A stretch of 25,643 bases of DNA from DYEP01 sp040755615 (GTDB taxonomy: Bacteria; Bacillota; Sulfobacillia; DUSP01; DYEP01): positions 1 through 25,643 of the forward strand of contig JBFMAL010000039.1 of the NCBI GenBank assembly GCA_040755615.1, written 5' to 3'. Below are positions 1 to 6,398 of the stretch, piece after piece (position 1 is the stretch's first letter; every line of letters begins with the position of its first letter). A program made the translations under genes and the position numbers. The notes beneath the pieces were generated by a model. It worked only from the letters and a program-made list of their open reading frames with translations, was not told the origin of the DNA and ran no database searches.

Positions 1-101
1 TACTTCCGGCCAGCAGTAATAGCTCCAACACAACACCACAAGAAGACTAAAGTCGCTTAAGAACGTATCTACGTTGAGTAGTAGATGCCTTTGGACCGGG
101 C

Positions 102-163
102 CAGGTATCCGAAGATGATACCTGTAGTGCAAGGAGGGAGAGTAAGACCTGCCCTCAGGCAGG
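102..163. repeat. Two adjacent inverted repeats downstream of the phosphatase gene
   Basis: Two perfect short inverted repeats lie back to back. CAGGTATC (102-109) pairs with GATACCTG (117-124), an 8-bp stem with a 7-base loop. CCTGCC (148-153) pairs with GGCAGG (158-163), a 6-bp stem with a 4-base loop. They sit beyond the 3' end of the minus-strand phosphatase gene, so they could help end its transcript, although neither is followed by a clear T-run. I see no convincing gene in bases 1-210; the short plus-strand reading frame starting at 85 has no ribosome site and runs antisense into the phosphatase gene. Confidence 0.35.
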
Positions 164-210
164 CGTCTCTCGATGAGGTGCTGAGGACCGTTCGGGCATC
201 CCGGTGGACT

Positions 211-1647
211 TCACCAGAAGCCGCCGGGCTTGTCCCGGCGGAGGTTCACCGCGGTAGTGACCAGGATGACTGCAAAAAGCCCTAGGTAAGCAGAGGACAG
301 GGGCAGGCTGAGCCGGTCAGGGTGAGGGTGTCTAAACAGCCGTCTTGAGACTGTGGCCAGCGCGAGATAGGCGGGTACTCCGAAGATCATGAAGAACGTG
401 GTCAGTTCAGCATCTGGGAACACGCTCAGCGAGAAGGTGTTCCCGGGTATGAACCGGTAGATCAGCCCCGTGAGGGCGATGAATTCAAATGCGGGCAGCA
501 GTAGGGGCTTGAGCCGCCCTACCGCCTTCCTAAATCGCTGAGCCACGATGAAAACCGGGATCAATAGCACCAGTGCGCGGAGCAGGACGCTGATGGCAAT
601 CCTCCATTGCCTGGCCGCACCCATCGCAGCGAGGGACGTATCCACATTCGCGGTGGCGAGCGCGGCCGACTCCTCGTACCTTCGCGCATCGTAAAGAGCC
701 GCCGCTTCTGCCAAATCCGGCCCGCTCCCGTTGCGGCCGATGGCCTTCAGGTACTCGGCGGACAACCAGGCAATACGCTCTGCTTCGGCCAGCTGGAACT
801 GGGCGCGCACCCTGGGCGCAGCGTCAAGCGCGTCCCACATGACCCTGCCTGTGGCATGGGATGGGGACGGTATACCGAGCAGCGCAGCGATGGTCGGGGC
901 GATGTCCACTTGCTGGTGGGTGCCTCCCTGACCGCGTAAGATGCCGCGCCCCGCCATTACCAGCGGTACGGTGATGACTTCCTTCTCATGACCCCCGTGG
1001 CCGGCGCCATTTCTGTTCCCTGACATCATGCCGTGGTCGGAAGTGACGATCAGAGTATCCCTGCTCGGGTCCATGGTGGACCACAGTGCGCTGATGTAGC
1101 CATCTACTGTTTTGGCTGCCGCGAGGTACTGCGACGATGCGCCGCCGTAGGCGTGTCCAGTGGTATCAACATAGCAGAAATGCAGGATGACGAGCTGAGT
1201 CTCGTGGTAGGAAAGCACCTTGATTGCCTGTTGCAGCGCCTGCCTATCGGCAGCGGGGTCTTTGGAAGCCTCATCTGAATAGACCCACGTTACGTCCGCG
1301 TCTCCCCCCTCAAGATCATTCCAGCACGCGTGGGCGATGAGCGCTGTCTTCTTCCCTGACCGTCTTGCAGAGCGCAGCAATGTATCCAGTTCTACCCTGC
1401 CTGAGTGGCTGTTCAACGTAACACCGGTGAGTTCCTGGGGCGCGCCTGTCAGGAGCACGGCGTACGCGGGTCTTGAATACGAGGGTTGACCGGTCCGGGC
1501 AAGCGCCTGGTAGCCCTCTGCCCGGAGAGTGTTTAAGAATTCCATTTCTGTTGACGTGTCGGCTCTCAGCCCGTCTACGACGACCAGCACCACGCGCTCC
1601 GATAACGGCTCAAGGCTGCGTGAAGCAGGGTAAGGCGCGCTGTGCAC
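211..1647 (-). CDS. Alkaline phosphatase superfamily (phosphodiesterase/sulfatase-like) membrane protein, N-terminus probably truncated
   Basis: The predicted protein belongs to the alkaline phosphatase/sulfatase fold, whose members hydrolyse phosphate or sulfate esters with two bound metal ions. From a GTG start at 1647 it has 478 residues. Metal and active-site signatures are VVVDGLRADT (residues 22-31, Asp25), a Ser/Thr-rich nucleophile region near PSYSRP (55-60), DTTGHAYGG (161-169), TSDHG (202-206) and GHGGH (216-220), all in the order expected for the family. The C-terminal third (about 350-478) holds several hydrophobic segments, so the protein is probably membrane-bound, an uncommon layout for a soluble phosphatase. 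The start is uncertain: the nearest GGAGG lies 14 bases before the GTG. In the same frame upstream, a TTG at 1740 with a good ribosome site begins a signal-like stretch that ends at a TAA (1684-1686), so the gene may have lost its leader. The substrate is unknown. Confidence 0.8.
   Translation of the reverse strand: MHSAPYPASRSLEPLSERVVLVVVDGLRADTSTEMEFLNTLRAEGYQALARTGQPSYSRPAYAVLLTGAPQELTGVTLNSHSGRVELDTLLRSARRSGKKTALIAHACWNDLEGGDADVTWVYSDEASKDPAADRQALQQAIKVLSYHETQLVILHFCYVDTTGHAYGGASSQYLAAAKTVDGYISALWSTMDPSRDTLIVTSDHGMMSGNRNGAGHGGHEKEVITVPLVMAGRGILRGQGGTHQQVDIAPTIAALLGIPSPSHATGRVMWDALDAAPRVRAQFQLAEAERIAWLSAEYLKAIGRNGSGPDLAEAAALYDARRYEESAALATANVDTSLAAMGAARQWRIAISVLLRALVLLIPVFIVAQRFRKAVGRLKPLLLPAFEFIALTGLIYRFIPGNTFSLSVFPDAELTTFFMIFGVPAYLALATVSRRLFRHPHPDRLSLPLSSAYLGLFAVILVTTAVNLRRDKPGGFW
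221..241 (-). terminator. GC-rich hairpin at the 3' end of the phosphatase gene
   Basis: CCGCCGGG (221-228) and CCCGGCGG (234-241) form a perfect 8-bp stem inside the last codons of the minus-strand phosphatase gene. No T-run follows on either strand, so this may be an imperfect terminator, an mRNA-stabilising stem, or chance in GC-rich coding sequence. Confidence 0.25.
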
Positions 1648-1683
1648 GGGCGGTCTGCAGGCCTCCAGCGAAGCCTGAAGCCC

Positions 1684-1740
1684 TTATGCCCAAATCAGGC
1701 ACAATGCAGAGGCAACGAGGTAACACAAGTATTTCTGCAA
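1684..1740 (-). pseudogene. Signal-peptide-like leader in frame with the phosphatase gene, ended by a TAA
   Basis: On the minus strand a TTG at 1740 is preceded by GGAGGGGGG ten bases upstream, a strong ribosome site. It opens an 18-residue peptide, MQKYLCYLVASALCLIWA, then TAA at 1686-1684. The same frame continues without further stops through the phosphatase start region into its catalytic domain. The peptide has one Lys followed by a hydrophobic run, as in a signal peptide or anchor. The simplest reading is a nonsense mutation, or a sequence error, separating the export signal from the enzyme. The alternative is a genuine short leader peptide. Confidence 0.45.
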
Positions 1741-1744
1741 CAGT

Positions 1745-1803
1745 GGAAAACCCCCCTCCACCTGTATTAGTCCATGGATTTCTAGGGCGAAGGAGGGTTT
1801 TCC
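1745..1803. terminator. Large inverted repeat, likely terminator of the 43-residue gene, overlapping a ribosome site
   Basis: GGAAAACCCCCCTCC (1745-1759) is complementary to GGAGGGTTTTCC (1792-1803) apart from three extra C residues in the long arm, with a loop of about 32 bases. On the minus strand it follows the small membrane gene ending at 1816, and the TTTT sits inside the stem, so a terminator or attenuator is plausible. On that strand its distal arm also contains the GGAGGGGGG sequence that precedes the TTG at 1740, so folding would hide that ribosome site. Confidence 0.5.
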
Positions 1804-1815
1804 TTCAGCCCGGCG

Positions 1816-1947
1816 CTACCTCGGCCAGAACAAAAAGCCGAGATAAGCCACGAGCACGACAGCGATTATATGAAGTAACCACCAGCCTGCCCGCAAGAAT
1901 TCCCATGTTGTGCCGCGTATAATGTTGTACGTGCCGCGTATGGCCAA
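1816..1947 (-). CDS. Small membrane protein of 43 residues, unknown function
   Basis: I do not recognise this gene. It starts at a TTG (1947) with GGAGG nine bases upstream and ends in TAG. Residues 1-20 are polar with basic residues (MAIRGTYNIIRGTTWEFLRA). Residues 21-41 are one hydrophobic segment rich in Trp, Leu, Val and Ile, and the protein ends FWPR. That is the layout of a single-span membrane peptide. It lies divergent from the Mrp-type operon and upstream of the phosphatase gene, separated from it by a large hairpin. The overlapping longer frame on the same strand has a less natural composition and no comparable ribosome site. Function cannot be inferred; a small accessory subunit is only one possibility. 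Confidence 0.5.
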   Translation of the reverse strand: MAIRGTYNIIRGTTWEFLRAGWWLLHIIAVVLVAYLGFLFWPR

Positions 1948-1980
1948 AGGACACCACCTCCGGCACTAGTGTTGGCCCGT

Positions 1981-2059
1981 ATACCAAGGGGTATTCTGCG
2001 ACAGAACGAATCCCGAAAAACTGTGTTAGATTGAGAAGGTATTCACGTTCACATATCGA
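1981..2059 (+). promoter_or_regulatory. Candidate promoter region of the Mrp/Mbh-type operon
   Basis: The only substantial upstream gap before the operon contains TTGAGA (2031-2036), a 17-base spacer, then TATCGA (2054-2059): a fair -35 and a weak -10 match to the housekeeping consensus. Further upstream, ATACC AAGG GGTAT (1981-1994) is a short palindrome that could be an operator for this promoter or for the divergent small gene. No experiment-level support is possible from sequence alone. Confidence 0.3.
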
Positions 2060-2112
2060 ATGAAAAGAAAATGTAGTCCGGCAGTAATGCTCTTAGCAGT
2101 AAGGTGAATAAA

Positions 2113-2634
2113 ATGCAATTGAAGACCTTAACCAAATCAGGTTTCCGGGCAATGTTTGCAAGCCTTCTTGTATTCTGGTTGCTGGTATCTGCCCGTCTCG
2201 ACTATCAACACCTGGCAGTCGGGGCGGCGTTTTCCTTTCTTGTAACTCTCTTCTGGCGGGAGTTCTTGATGAACGTCGAACAGAGGAATGATGTACTGCC
2301 ATACAGGGTGCTATTTTCCAGGAAGTCCCTGGCTTATTTCGCGTCGCTGCTCATTGAGATCGTGAAGGCAAATATAAGCATCGCGCGGATCGTGCTTGAC
2401 CCAAGGCTCCCCATTTCGCCCGTGGTAATCATAATGCACACAAGTCTGTCCAGGGATTTGACAAAGGTGATGTACGCCAACTCTATTACCCTGACCCCGG
2501 GTACAATCAGCATGGGGCTGACAGGCGACAGGCTCGTAGTGCATTGCCTCACACAAGAGGGCGCAGAGTCGGTGCACCACTGGATCATGGAAGAGAAACT
2601 GAAGGCCATCGAGAGGGATCTGGAAATTGACTGA
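2113..2634 (+). CDS. mrpE: Na+/H+ antiporter subunit MrpE/MnhE (MbhA-like)
   Basis: This is the MrpE subunit of the multi-subunit cation/proton antiporter family, equivalent to MbhA of archaeal membrane-bound hydrogenase. It is a small membrane subunit needed for assembly rather than carrying the main channel. The protein has about 173 residues: two or three N-terminal hydrophobic segments, then the typical soluble tail with the family signature TPGTISM and the following DRLVVHCL strand. I chose ATG 2113 because AAGGTG (2101-2106) sits six bases before it; the in-frame GTG at 2104 lies inside that ribosome site. It is the first gene of the operon and overlaps the next by 8 bases, a sign of translational coupling. 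Confidence 0.92.
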   Translation: MQLKTLTKSGFRAMFASLLVFWLLVSARLDYQHLAVGAAFSFLVTLFWREFLMNVEQRNDVLPYRVLFSRKSLAYFASLLIEIVKANISIARIVLDPRLPISPVVIIMHTSLSRDLTKVMYANSITLTPGTISMGLTGDRLVVHCLTQEGAESVHHWIMEEKLKAIERDLEID

Positions 2635-2893
2635 CCGGCTGTTCTTCTTCTTCATAGCGGTGCTCGGGCTTTTGAGCTTCTTGTCAATGTACCGGGCAGT
2701 GGTGGGCCCGAGGACCGAAGACAGGCTTGTGGCCATCAACGTGATGACCACCAAGACCATCCTGATAATCGTGCTGATCGCCAGTATGACCAGGTCGTAC
2801 ACTTACCTCGATGTGGCGCTTGTTTACGCGTTGTGCAGCTTTATTGTCACCATAGCCGTATTGAAAGGTATTAAGAAGGGACGGCTTTACTAG
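2627..2893 (+). CDS. mrpF: Antiporter subunit MrpF/MnhF (MbhB-like)
   Basis: An 88-residue membrane subunit of the Mrp antiporter, with three hydrophobic segments and the family's characteristic loop: VGPRTEDRLVAINVMTTK, about residues 25-42. MrpF is a small scaffold subunit packed beside MrpE and MrpG. The start is a TTG at 2627 inside the end of mrpE, with GAGAGGG nine bases upstream, so translation is probably coupled. Length and topology are normal for the family (roughly 85-95 residues). Confidence 0.92.
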   Translation: MTDRLFFFFIAVLGLLSFLSMYRAVVGPRTEDRLVAINVMTTKTILIIVLIASMTRSYTYLDVALVYALCSFIVTIAVLKGIKKGRLY

Positions 2894-2907
2894 GGGGCGG
2901 ATCGTGC

Positions 2908-3255
2908 GTGACTCCTCTTCATGTTATCGCGGTGATTCTCTTTTCGGGAGGGCTGTTCTTCCTGGCGGTTGGCACAATCGGGTTGCTCAGGATGCCTGAC
3001 GTCTACACGCGCATGCACGCCACCGCCAAGTGCGACACCTTGGGGGCTGCGCTTACGCTGCTCGGTGCCGCGCTCATTTCCCACTCGCTAGAGAATGTGA
3101 TAAAGCTGGTGATGCTTTGGGCGCTCGTCTGGGTTGTGAGCCCCACCGCCACGCACATGATAGCAGGCACCGCCTACAAGAGAGGTGTCGCTCCGGTCTC
3201 GGGCACCCGAGTTCTCGATTACTACACGCGTGACAAAGAAGGTGTTACCGGTTGA
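2908..3255 (+). CDS. mrpG: Antiporter subunit MrpG/MnhG (MbhC-like)
   Basis: A 115-residue MrpG subunit with three membrane segments. The signature GLLRMPDVYTRMHATAK (about residues 25-41) followed by DTLGAAL is the classical motif of this family, and PTATHMIA closes the third segment region. It starts at a GTG (2908) just after a GGGGGCGG purine block, 14 bases downstream of mrpF, and overlaps the following gene by 4 bases. MrpE, F and G form the peripheral small-subunit cluster of the complex. The C-terminal tail after residue 95 is soluble and slightly longer than needed for the fold. Confidence 0.92.
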   Translation: MTPLHVIAVILFSGGLFFLAVGTIGLLRMPDVYTRMHATAKCDTLGAALTLLGAALISHSLENVIKLVMLWALVWVVSPTATHMIAGTAYKRGVAPVSGTRVLDYYTRDKEGVTG

Positions 3256-3494
3256 ACTCGGATATCTTAAACGCCATATTCATGACACTCCTTATTATCT
3301 GCGCGTACGTGGTGATGCGTATAAAAGACCTGCTGTATGCTGTTATTCTTTTTGGTGCCTACAGCCTAGTCATGTCGCTCATATGGCTTGAACTCAACGC
3401 GCCGGATATCGCCATCACAGAAGCGGCGGCAGGCCTAGGGATGTCTACTATCATGGTGGCGGTGATCACAAGGACCAGGAGGCGGGAGAAATGA
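3252..3494 (+). CDS. mbhD: MbhD-like subunit (DUF4040; part of the MrpA C-terminal region as a separate protein)
   Basis: An 80-residue membrane protein with three hydrophobic segments, matching the piece of the MrpA C-terminal region that is a separate subunit (MbhD) in archaeal membrane-bound hydrogenases. The recognisable stretch is LNAPDIAITEAAAG (about residues 49-62), with acidic residues thought to lie on the ion path in this family, followed by GMSTIMVAVITRTRR. It starts at a TTG overlapping the mrpG stop (TTGA) and itself overlaps the next gene by ATGA. A separate MbhD rather than a full MrpA shows that this complex is of the split, Mbh-like type. Confidence 0.88.
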   Translation: MNSDILNAIFMTLLIICAYVVMRIKDLLYAVILFGAYSLVMSLIWLELNAPDIAITEAAAGLGMSTIMVAVITRTRRREK

Positions 3495-3760
3495 AGGTAC
3501 TCGCCTATTTGCTCCTGGTGGCGGTGTTGTGGACGCTGATCCTGGCGGTCGGGGAGATGCCTACATATGGCTGCTTTAACCCTACCCACAACTACGTGTA
3601 TGACCGGTATGTAAGACACGGCGTGGAGGAGACGGGAGCGCTGAACGTAGTGGCGCAGATCATCGTGGACTACAGGGCGTACGATACACTCATCGAAACG
3701 ACGGTGCTGTTCGCCGCCATCGTTTCTGTCATGCTCACGCTGAAAAGCAGTCCTCACTGA
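3491..3760 (+). CDS. mbhE: MbhE-like subunit (second part of the MrpA C-terminal region)
   Basis: An 89-residue protein with an N-terminal membrane helix (about 5-22), a loop, and a C-terminal helix (about 67-84). The motif ETGALNVVAQIIVDYRAYDT (about 47-66) is the hallmark of MbhE and of the matching MrpA segment, where the acidic residues and the DYR sequence are conserved. In MBH-type complexes this subunit sits beside MbhD and links the antiporter half to the rest. The ATG overlaps the mbhD stop by 4 bases. It is followed by an 11-base gap containing GGAGG that serves mrpB. Confidence 0.87.
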   Translation: MKVLAYLLLVAVLWTLILAVGEMPTYGCFNPTHNYVYDRYVRHGVEETGALNVVAQIIVDYRAYDTLIETTVLFAAIVSVMLTLKSSPH

Positions 3761-3771
3761 GGAGGCGTACC

Positions 3772-4203
3772 ATGCACGACTTCATTTTGAAAGAGGTTGT
3801 CAGCCACCTGATACCGTTTATCCAGATGTACGGGATATACGTGATCATGCACGGGCACCTGTCCCCCGGTGGCGGTTTTTCCGGAGGCATGGTGCTGGGG
3901 CTGAGCATGGTATTGTTCGTGCTGGTGTTCGGACTCCGCGAAGGCCTGAAGAAGATCTCCCACAGCACTTCCACAGTGGTGGAATCCCTCGGCACTGCCT
4001 GGTATGCTACTGTCGGCCTCGTAGGAGTGCTTCGCGGAGCCTCCTTCCTGGTGAACAAGGCGGCGGGCATTCCTACGGGTCAGCCTGGAGAGCTCCTGTC
4101 AAGCGGGCTGATACTCGTGATCACCGTCGGCGTCGGGGTCAAGGTCGGCTCGATCATCCTCACGCTGTTCGTCGAGCTCATCGAGGAGGGTGACGAGGAA
4201 TGA
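3772..4203 (+). CDS. mrpB: Antiporter subunit MrpB/MnhB (MbhF-like)
   Basis: A 143-residue MrpB subunit with four hydrophobic segments. The diagnostic loop is HGHLSPGGGFSGGM (about residues 27-40), nearly invariant in MrpB and MbhF. The C-terminus is short and acidic (LIEEGDEE). The ATG has GGAGG seven bases upstream, and the gene overlaps mrpC by ATGA. Family lengths are about 135-150 residues, so it looks intact. In related complexes MrpB bridges the small-subunit cluster and the NuoK-like MrpC. Confidence 0.93.
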   Translation: MHDFILKEVVSHLIPFIQMYGIYVIMHGHLSPGGGFSGGMVLGLSMVLFVLVFGLREGLKKISHSTSTVVESLGTAWYATVGLVGVLRGASFLVNKAAGIPTGQPGELLSSGLILVITVGVGVKVGSIILTLFVELIEEGDEE

Positions 4204-4574
4204 ACCTGTGGCGGGCAGTGCTCTCCAATTACCCGTATCTTGTGTCTTTGGTGCTGTTCGGCATAGGGATAGCCACCGTGCTCACTCGGTCGAACCTTAT
4301 GAAGAAGATCATAGGTATAAACATCATGGAAAGCGGCGTGTTCTTGTTCTTCATCGCTCTTGGTAACATACGCGGCTCCAGGGCGCCCATCATCGAGCTG
4401 GGAACGGAGGCAGTACTCTACGCAAACCCAATTCCGTCAGCACTGATCCTCACCGGGATCGTGGTGTCCGTGAGCGTGACAGCATTTGCTCTGGGGCTTG
4501 TTGTCAAGCTGTACAAGTTTTACGGGACCATAGAGCCGGAGGAGATTATCGAGATCAAGTCTACCGGAAGATGA
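4200..4574 (+). CDS. mrpC: Antiporter subunit MrpC/MnhC (NuoK/MbhG-like)
   Basis: A 124-residue homologue of the complex I subunit NuoK. It has three membrane segments, with the family motif GINIMESGVFLFF in the second (about residues 39-51; the Glu corresponds to the conserved membrane-embedded acidic residue of NuoK) and PIPSALILTGIVVS in the third. The polar tail EPEEIIEIKSTGR is typical of MrpC. It overlaps mrpB by 4 bases. In complex I the NuoK helices pass conformational change and protons between antiporter-like subunits; a similar role is assumed here. Confidence 0.93.
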   Translation: MNLWRAVLSNYPYLVSLVLFGIGIATVLTRSNLMKKIIGINIMESGVFLFFIALGNIRGSRAPIIELGTEAVLYANPIPSALILTGIVVSVSVTAFALGLVVKLYKFYGTIEPEEIIEIKSTGR

Positions 4575-4593
4575 AGAGGGGGGACTGATCGCG

Positions 4594-4878
4594 TTGGACG
4601 AGCGTGAACTCTCGATCGTAGTGGGCATGGGGACCTGCGCGATCTCAGCGGGGGCGCGCGAAGTGTTCCTGGCGCTGGCAGAGGCGCTGGAGGAACACGG
4701 GATCAAATTCGTGAAGATGAGCCAGACTGGCTGCATCGGGTATTGTGAGCAGGAACCCCTGGTGCGCGTGGGGGACGTCACCTACGCCAGAGTGACTCCT
4801 GATAAGGCAAGAGCCATTGTCCGTCAGCACGTGTTGGGTGGAAACGTGATAAAAGAGTGGCTTGCATACATTGACTGA
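4594..4878 (+). CDS. [2Fe-2S] thioredoxin-like ferredoxin subunit (HydB/NuoF N-terminal type)
   Basis: A soluble 94-residue protein of the thioredoxin-like [2Fe-2S] ferredoxin family, the domain found at the N-terminus of HydB- and NuoF-type flavoproteins of electron-bifurcating hydrogenases and as small separate subunits. The motifs are VVGMGTCAISAGARE (about 9-23, Cys15) and QTGCIGYCEQEP (44-55, Cys47 and Cys51), then the usual VTYARVTPDKAR region. Only three cysteines are present. As I recall the family, these are the conserved ones in this subgroup, but cluster binding is not proven. The TTG start at 4594 follows GAGGGGGGA by about nine bases. The gene sits between mrpC and the first mrpD-like gene, so it is probably co-expressed with the antiporter. 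It lacks the FMN and NADH domains of full HydB/NuoF, so by itself it could only relay electrons or play a structural part. Confidence 0.85.
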   Translation: MDERELSIVVGMGTCAISAGAREVFLALAEALEEHGIKFVKMSQTGCIGYCEQEPLVRVGDVTYARVTPDKARAIVRQHVLGGNVIKEWLAYID

Positions 4879-4894
4879 GGAGTTGCCGTATTAA

Positions 4895-6385
4895 ATGCTG
4901 AAGAACCTTCCCGTAATGGTTGTTGTATTCTTGCTCATAGCAGGGTACATGATGCCGGTAGTGGCGAGGTGGGACAGGAAGAAGTGCGCCCCGTTTGCAG
5001 CGCTCGCCATGGGATTTGGCGTGCTCGGGAGCGTGCTGCTTATGAACACTGTGATCGCTTCCGGTCAGCCCATCACCTATAACCTTGGCGGGTGGATCCC
5101 GCCCTGGGGAATCGCAGTGAGAATTGATTACGCCGAGAGTTTCATGCTAATGCTGCTCACAGGCGTTGGGGCGTTCATCCTCTGGTACGCTTCGGGGGAT
5201 ATAGGATCAGAGCTCGGCCACAAGATCACAGGATGGTATTACACTGCGTTCTTGCTGCTCCTCGCTGCCATGCTCGGCATGGCCATGGCCAACGACCTCT
5301 TCAACCTGTACGTGTTCATGGAGGTCTCCGGGATCTGTGCATGCGCGCTTGTGGCTGCCAAGGGTGACAGGGAAGCGACCGAGGCGGCGCTCAAATACCT
5401 TCTGCTCGCCACGATCGGGTCCGGTTTCGTGCTGTTTGGTATCGGCATGCTGTATATGCTCACCGGACATTTGAACTTGGATTTCGTCGCCATCCAGATG
5501 AGGCGGGTGTGGGTGTTCTATCCTACTGTCACGTGGGTCGCGACGAGCTTTTTTGTTGTAGGGTTCGCTGTGAAATCTGCACTGTTTCCACTGCACATAT
5601 GGCTTCCTGATGCTCATTCTTCGGCGCCCAGCCCATCGAGTGCTGTGCTGTCGGGCCTCGTGGTGAAAATCTACGCGTTTGCGCTCATGAAATTGCTTTA
5701 CCTGGTGTTTTCAGGGCTGTTCACCGAGTCGTTCCCGGTAGCGCTGGCCGTACGCTACATCCTGCTCGTATTCTCCGCCATGGCTATTTTAGGGGGATCG
5801 CTGTTTGCTCTCGTGCAGGTGGATGTAAAGAGGCTCCTCGCGTACTCTACTGTGGCCCAGATGGGATACATCTTCCTTGGGATCGGGCTTGGCTCTCCGG
5901 CCGGACTGGCTGCAGCGATGCTCCATATCTTAAACCACGCTGTGATGAAGAGCTGCCTGTTTCTGTCGGCAGGTTCGTTCATTCATGTCGCGGGCGTGCG
6001 CCAAGTGAGGGATTTCACTGGGCTTTCGAAAACCATGCCCTGGACCTCTGCGGCCTTCAGCATCGCGGCGCTGTCCATGATCGGCTTTCCGCCGCTGGCC
6101 GGTTTTGCGTCCAAGTGGTACCTGTCAGAAGGCGCGATGCAGAGTGGCGAGCCCGTATTCGTGGTGCTCATGGTAGTTTCAAGTTTCCTTAACGCTTGGT
6201 ACTACCTCCCGCTGGTCGGGAGGATCTACTCAGTCGGGGAAGACAGCGGAGTGAAAGAGGATATCCCGCTGTCCATGCGGCTGCCCGTGGTCCTGCTGGC
6301 GGCCTGCTGCGTGGTGCTCGGGCTGTTCCCCAAGATCCCGCTTACCCTGGTCTATCGTGCGGTAGACAAGTTCTTGCTGAAATAG
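4895..6385 (+). CDS. mrpD: MrpD-type proton-conducting antiporter subunit 1
   Basis: A 496-residue polytopic membrane protein of the proton-conducting family shared by MrpA, MrpD and NuoL/M/N, with about 14 hydrophobic segments. Two family hallmarks are present: the membrane glutamate in LYVFMEVSG (about residues 141-149) and the lysine in VKSALFPLHIWLPDAH (about 226-241), followed by APSPSSAVLSGLVVK with its conserved lysine. A third region, DVKRLLAYSTVAQMGY, is also canonical. This is the first of four such genes in a row and is closest in layout to classical MrpD/MbhH. The ATG follows GAGGAG at a rather long distance, about 11 bases. Confidence 0.92.
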   Translation: MLKNLPVMVVVFLLIAGYMMPVVARWDRKKCAPFAALAMGFGVLGSVLLMNTVIASGQPITYNLGGWIPPWGIAVRIDYAESFMLMLLTGVGAFILWYASGDIGSELGHKITGWYYTAFLLLLAAMLGMAMANDLFNLYVFMEVSGICACALVAAKGDREATEAALKYLLLATIGSGFVLFGIGMLYMLTGHLNLDFVAIQMRRVWVFYPTVTWVATSFFVVGFAVKSALFPLHIWLPDAHSSAPSPSSAVLSGLVVKIYAFALMKLLYLVFSGLFTESFPVALAVRYILLVFSAMAILGGSLFALVQVDVKRLLAYSTVAQMGYIFLGIGLGSPAGLAAAMLHILNHAVMKSCLFLSAGSFIHVAGVRQVRDFTGLSKTMPWTSAAFSIAALSMIGFPPLAGFASKWYLSEGAMQSGEPVFVVLMVVSSFLNAWYYLPLVGRIYSVGEDSGVKEDIPLSMRLPVVLLAACCVVLGLFPKIPLTLVYRAVDKFLLK

Positions 6386-6398
6386 GAGATGAATTGAT

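Noticed and set aside
85..285. Plus-strand open frame of 66 codons at the left edge
   Set aside because: No ribosome site, antisense to the end of the phosphatase gene, spans inverted repeats, and no recognisable product.
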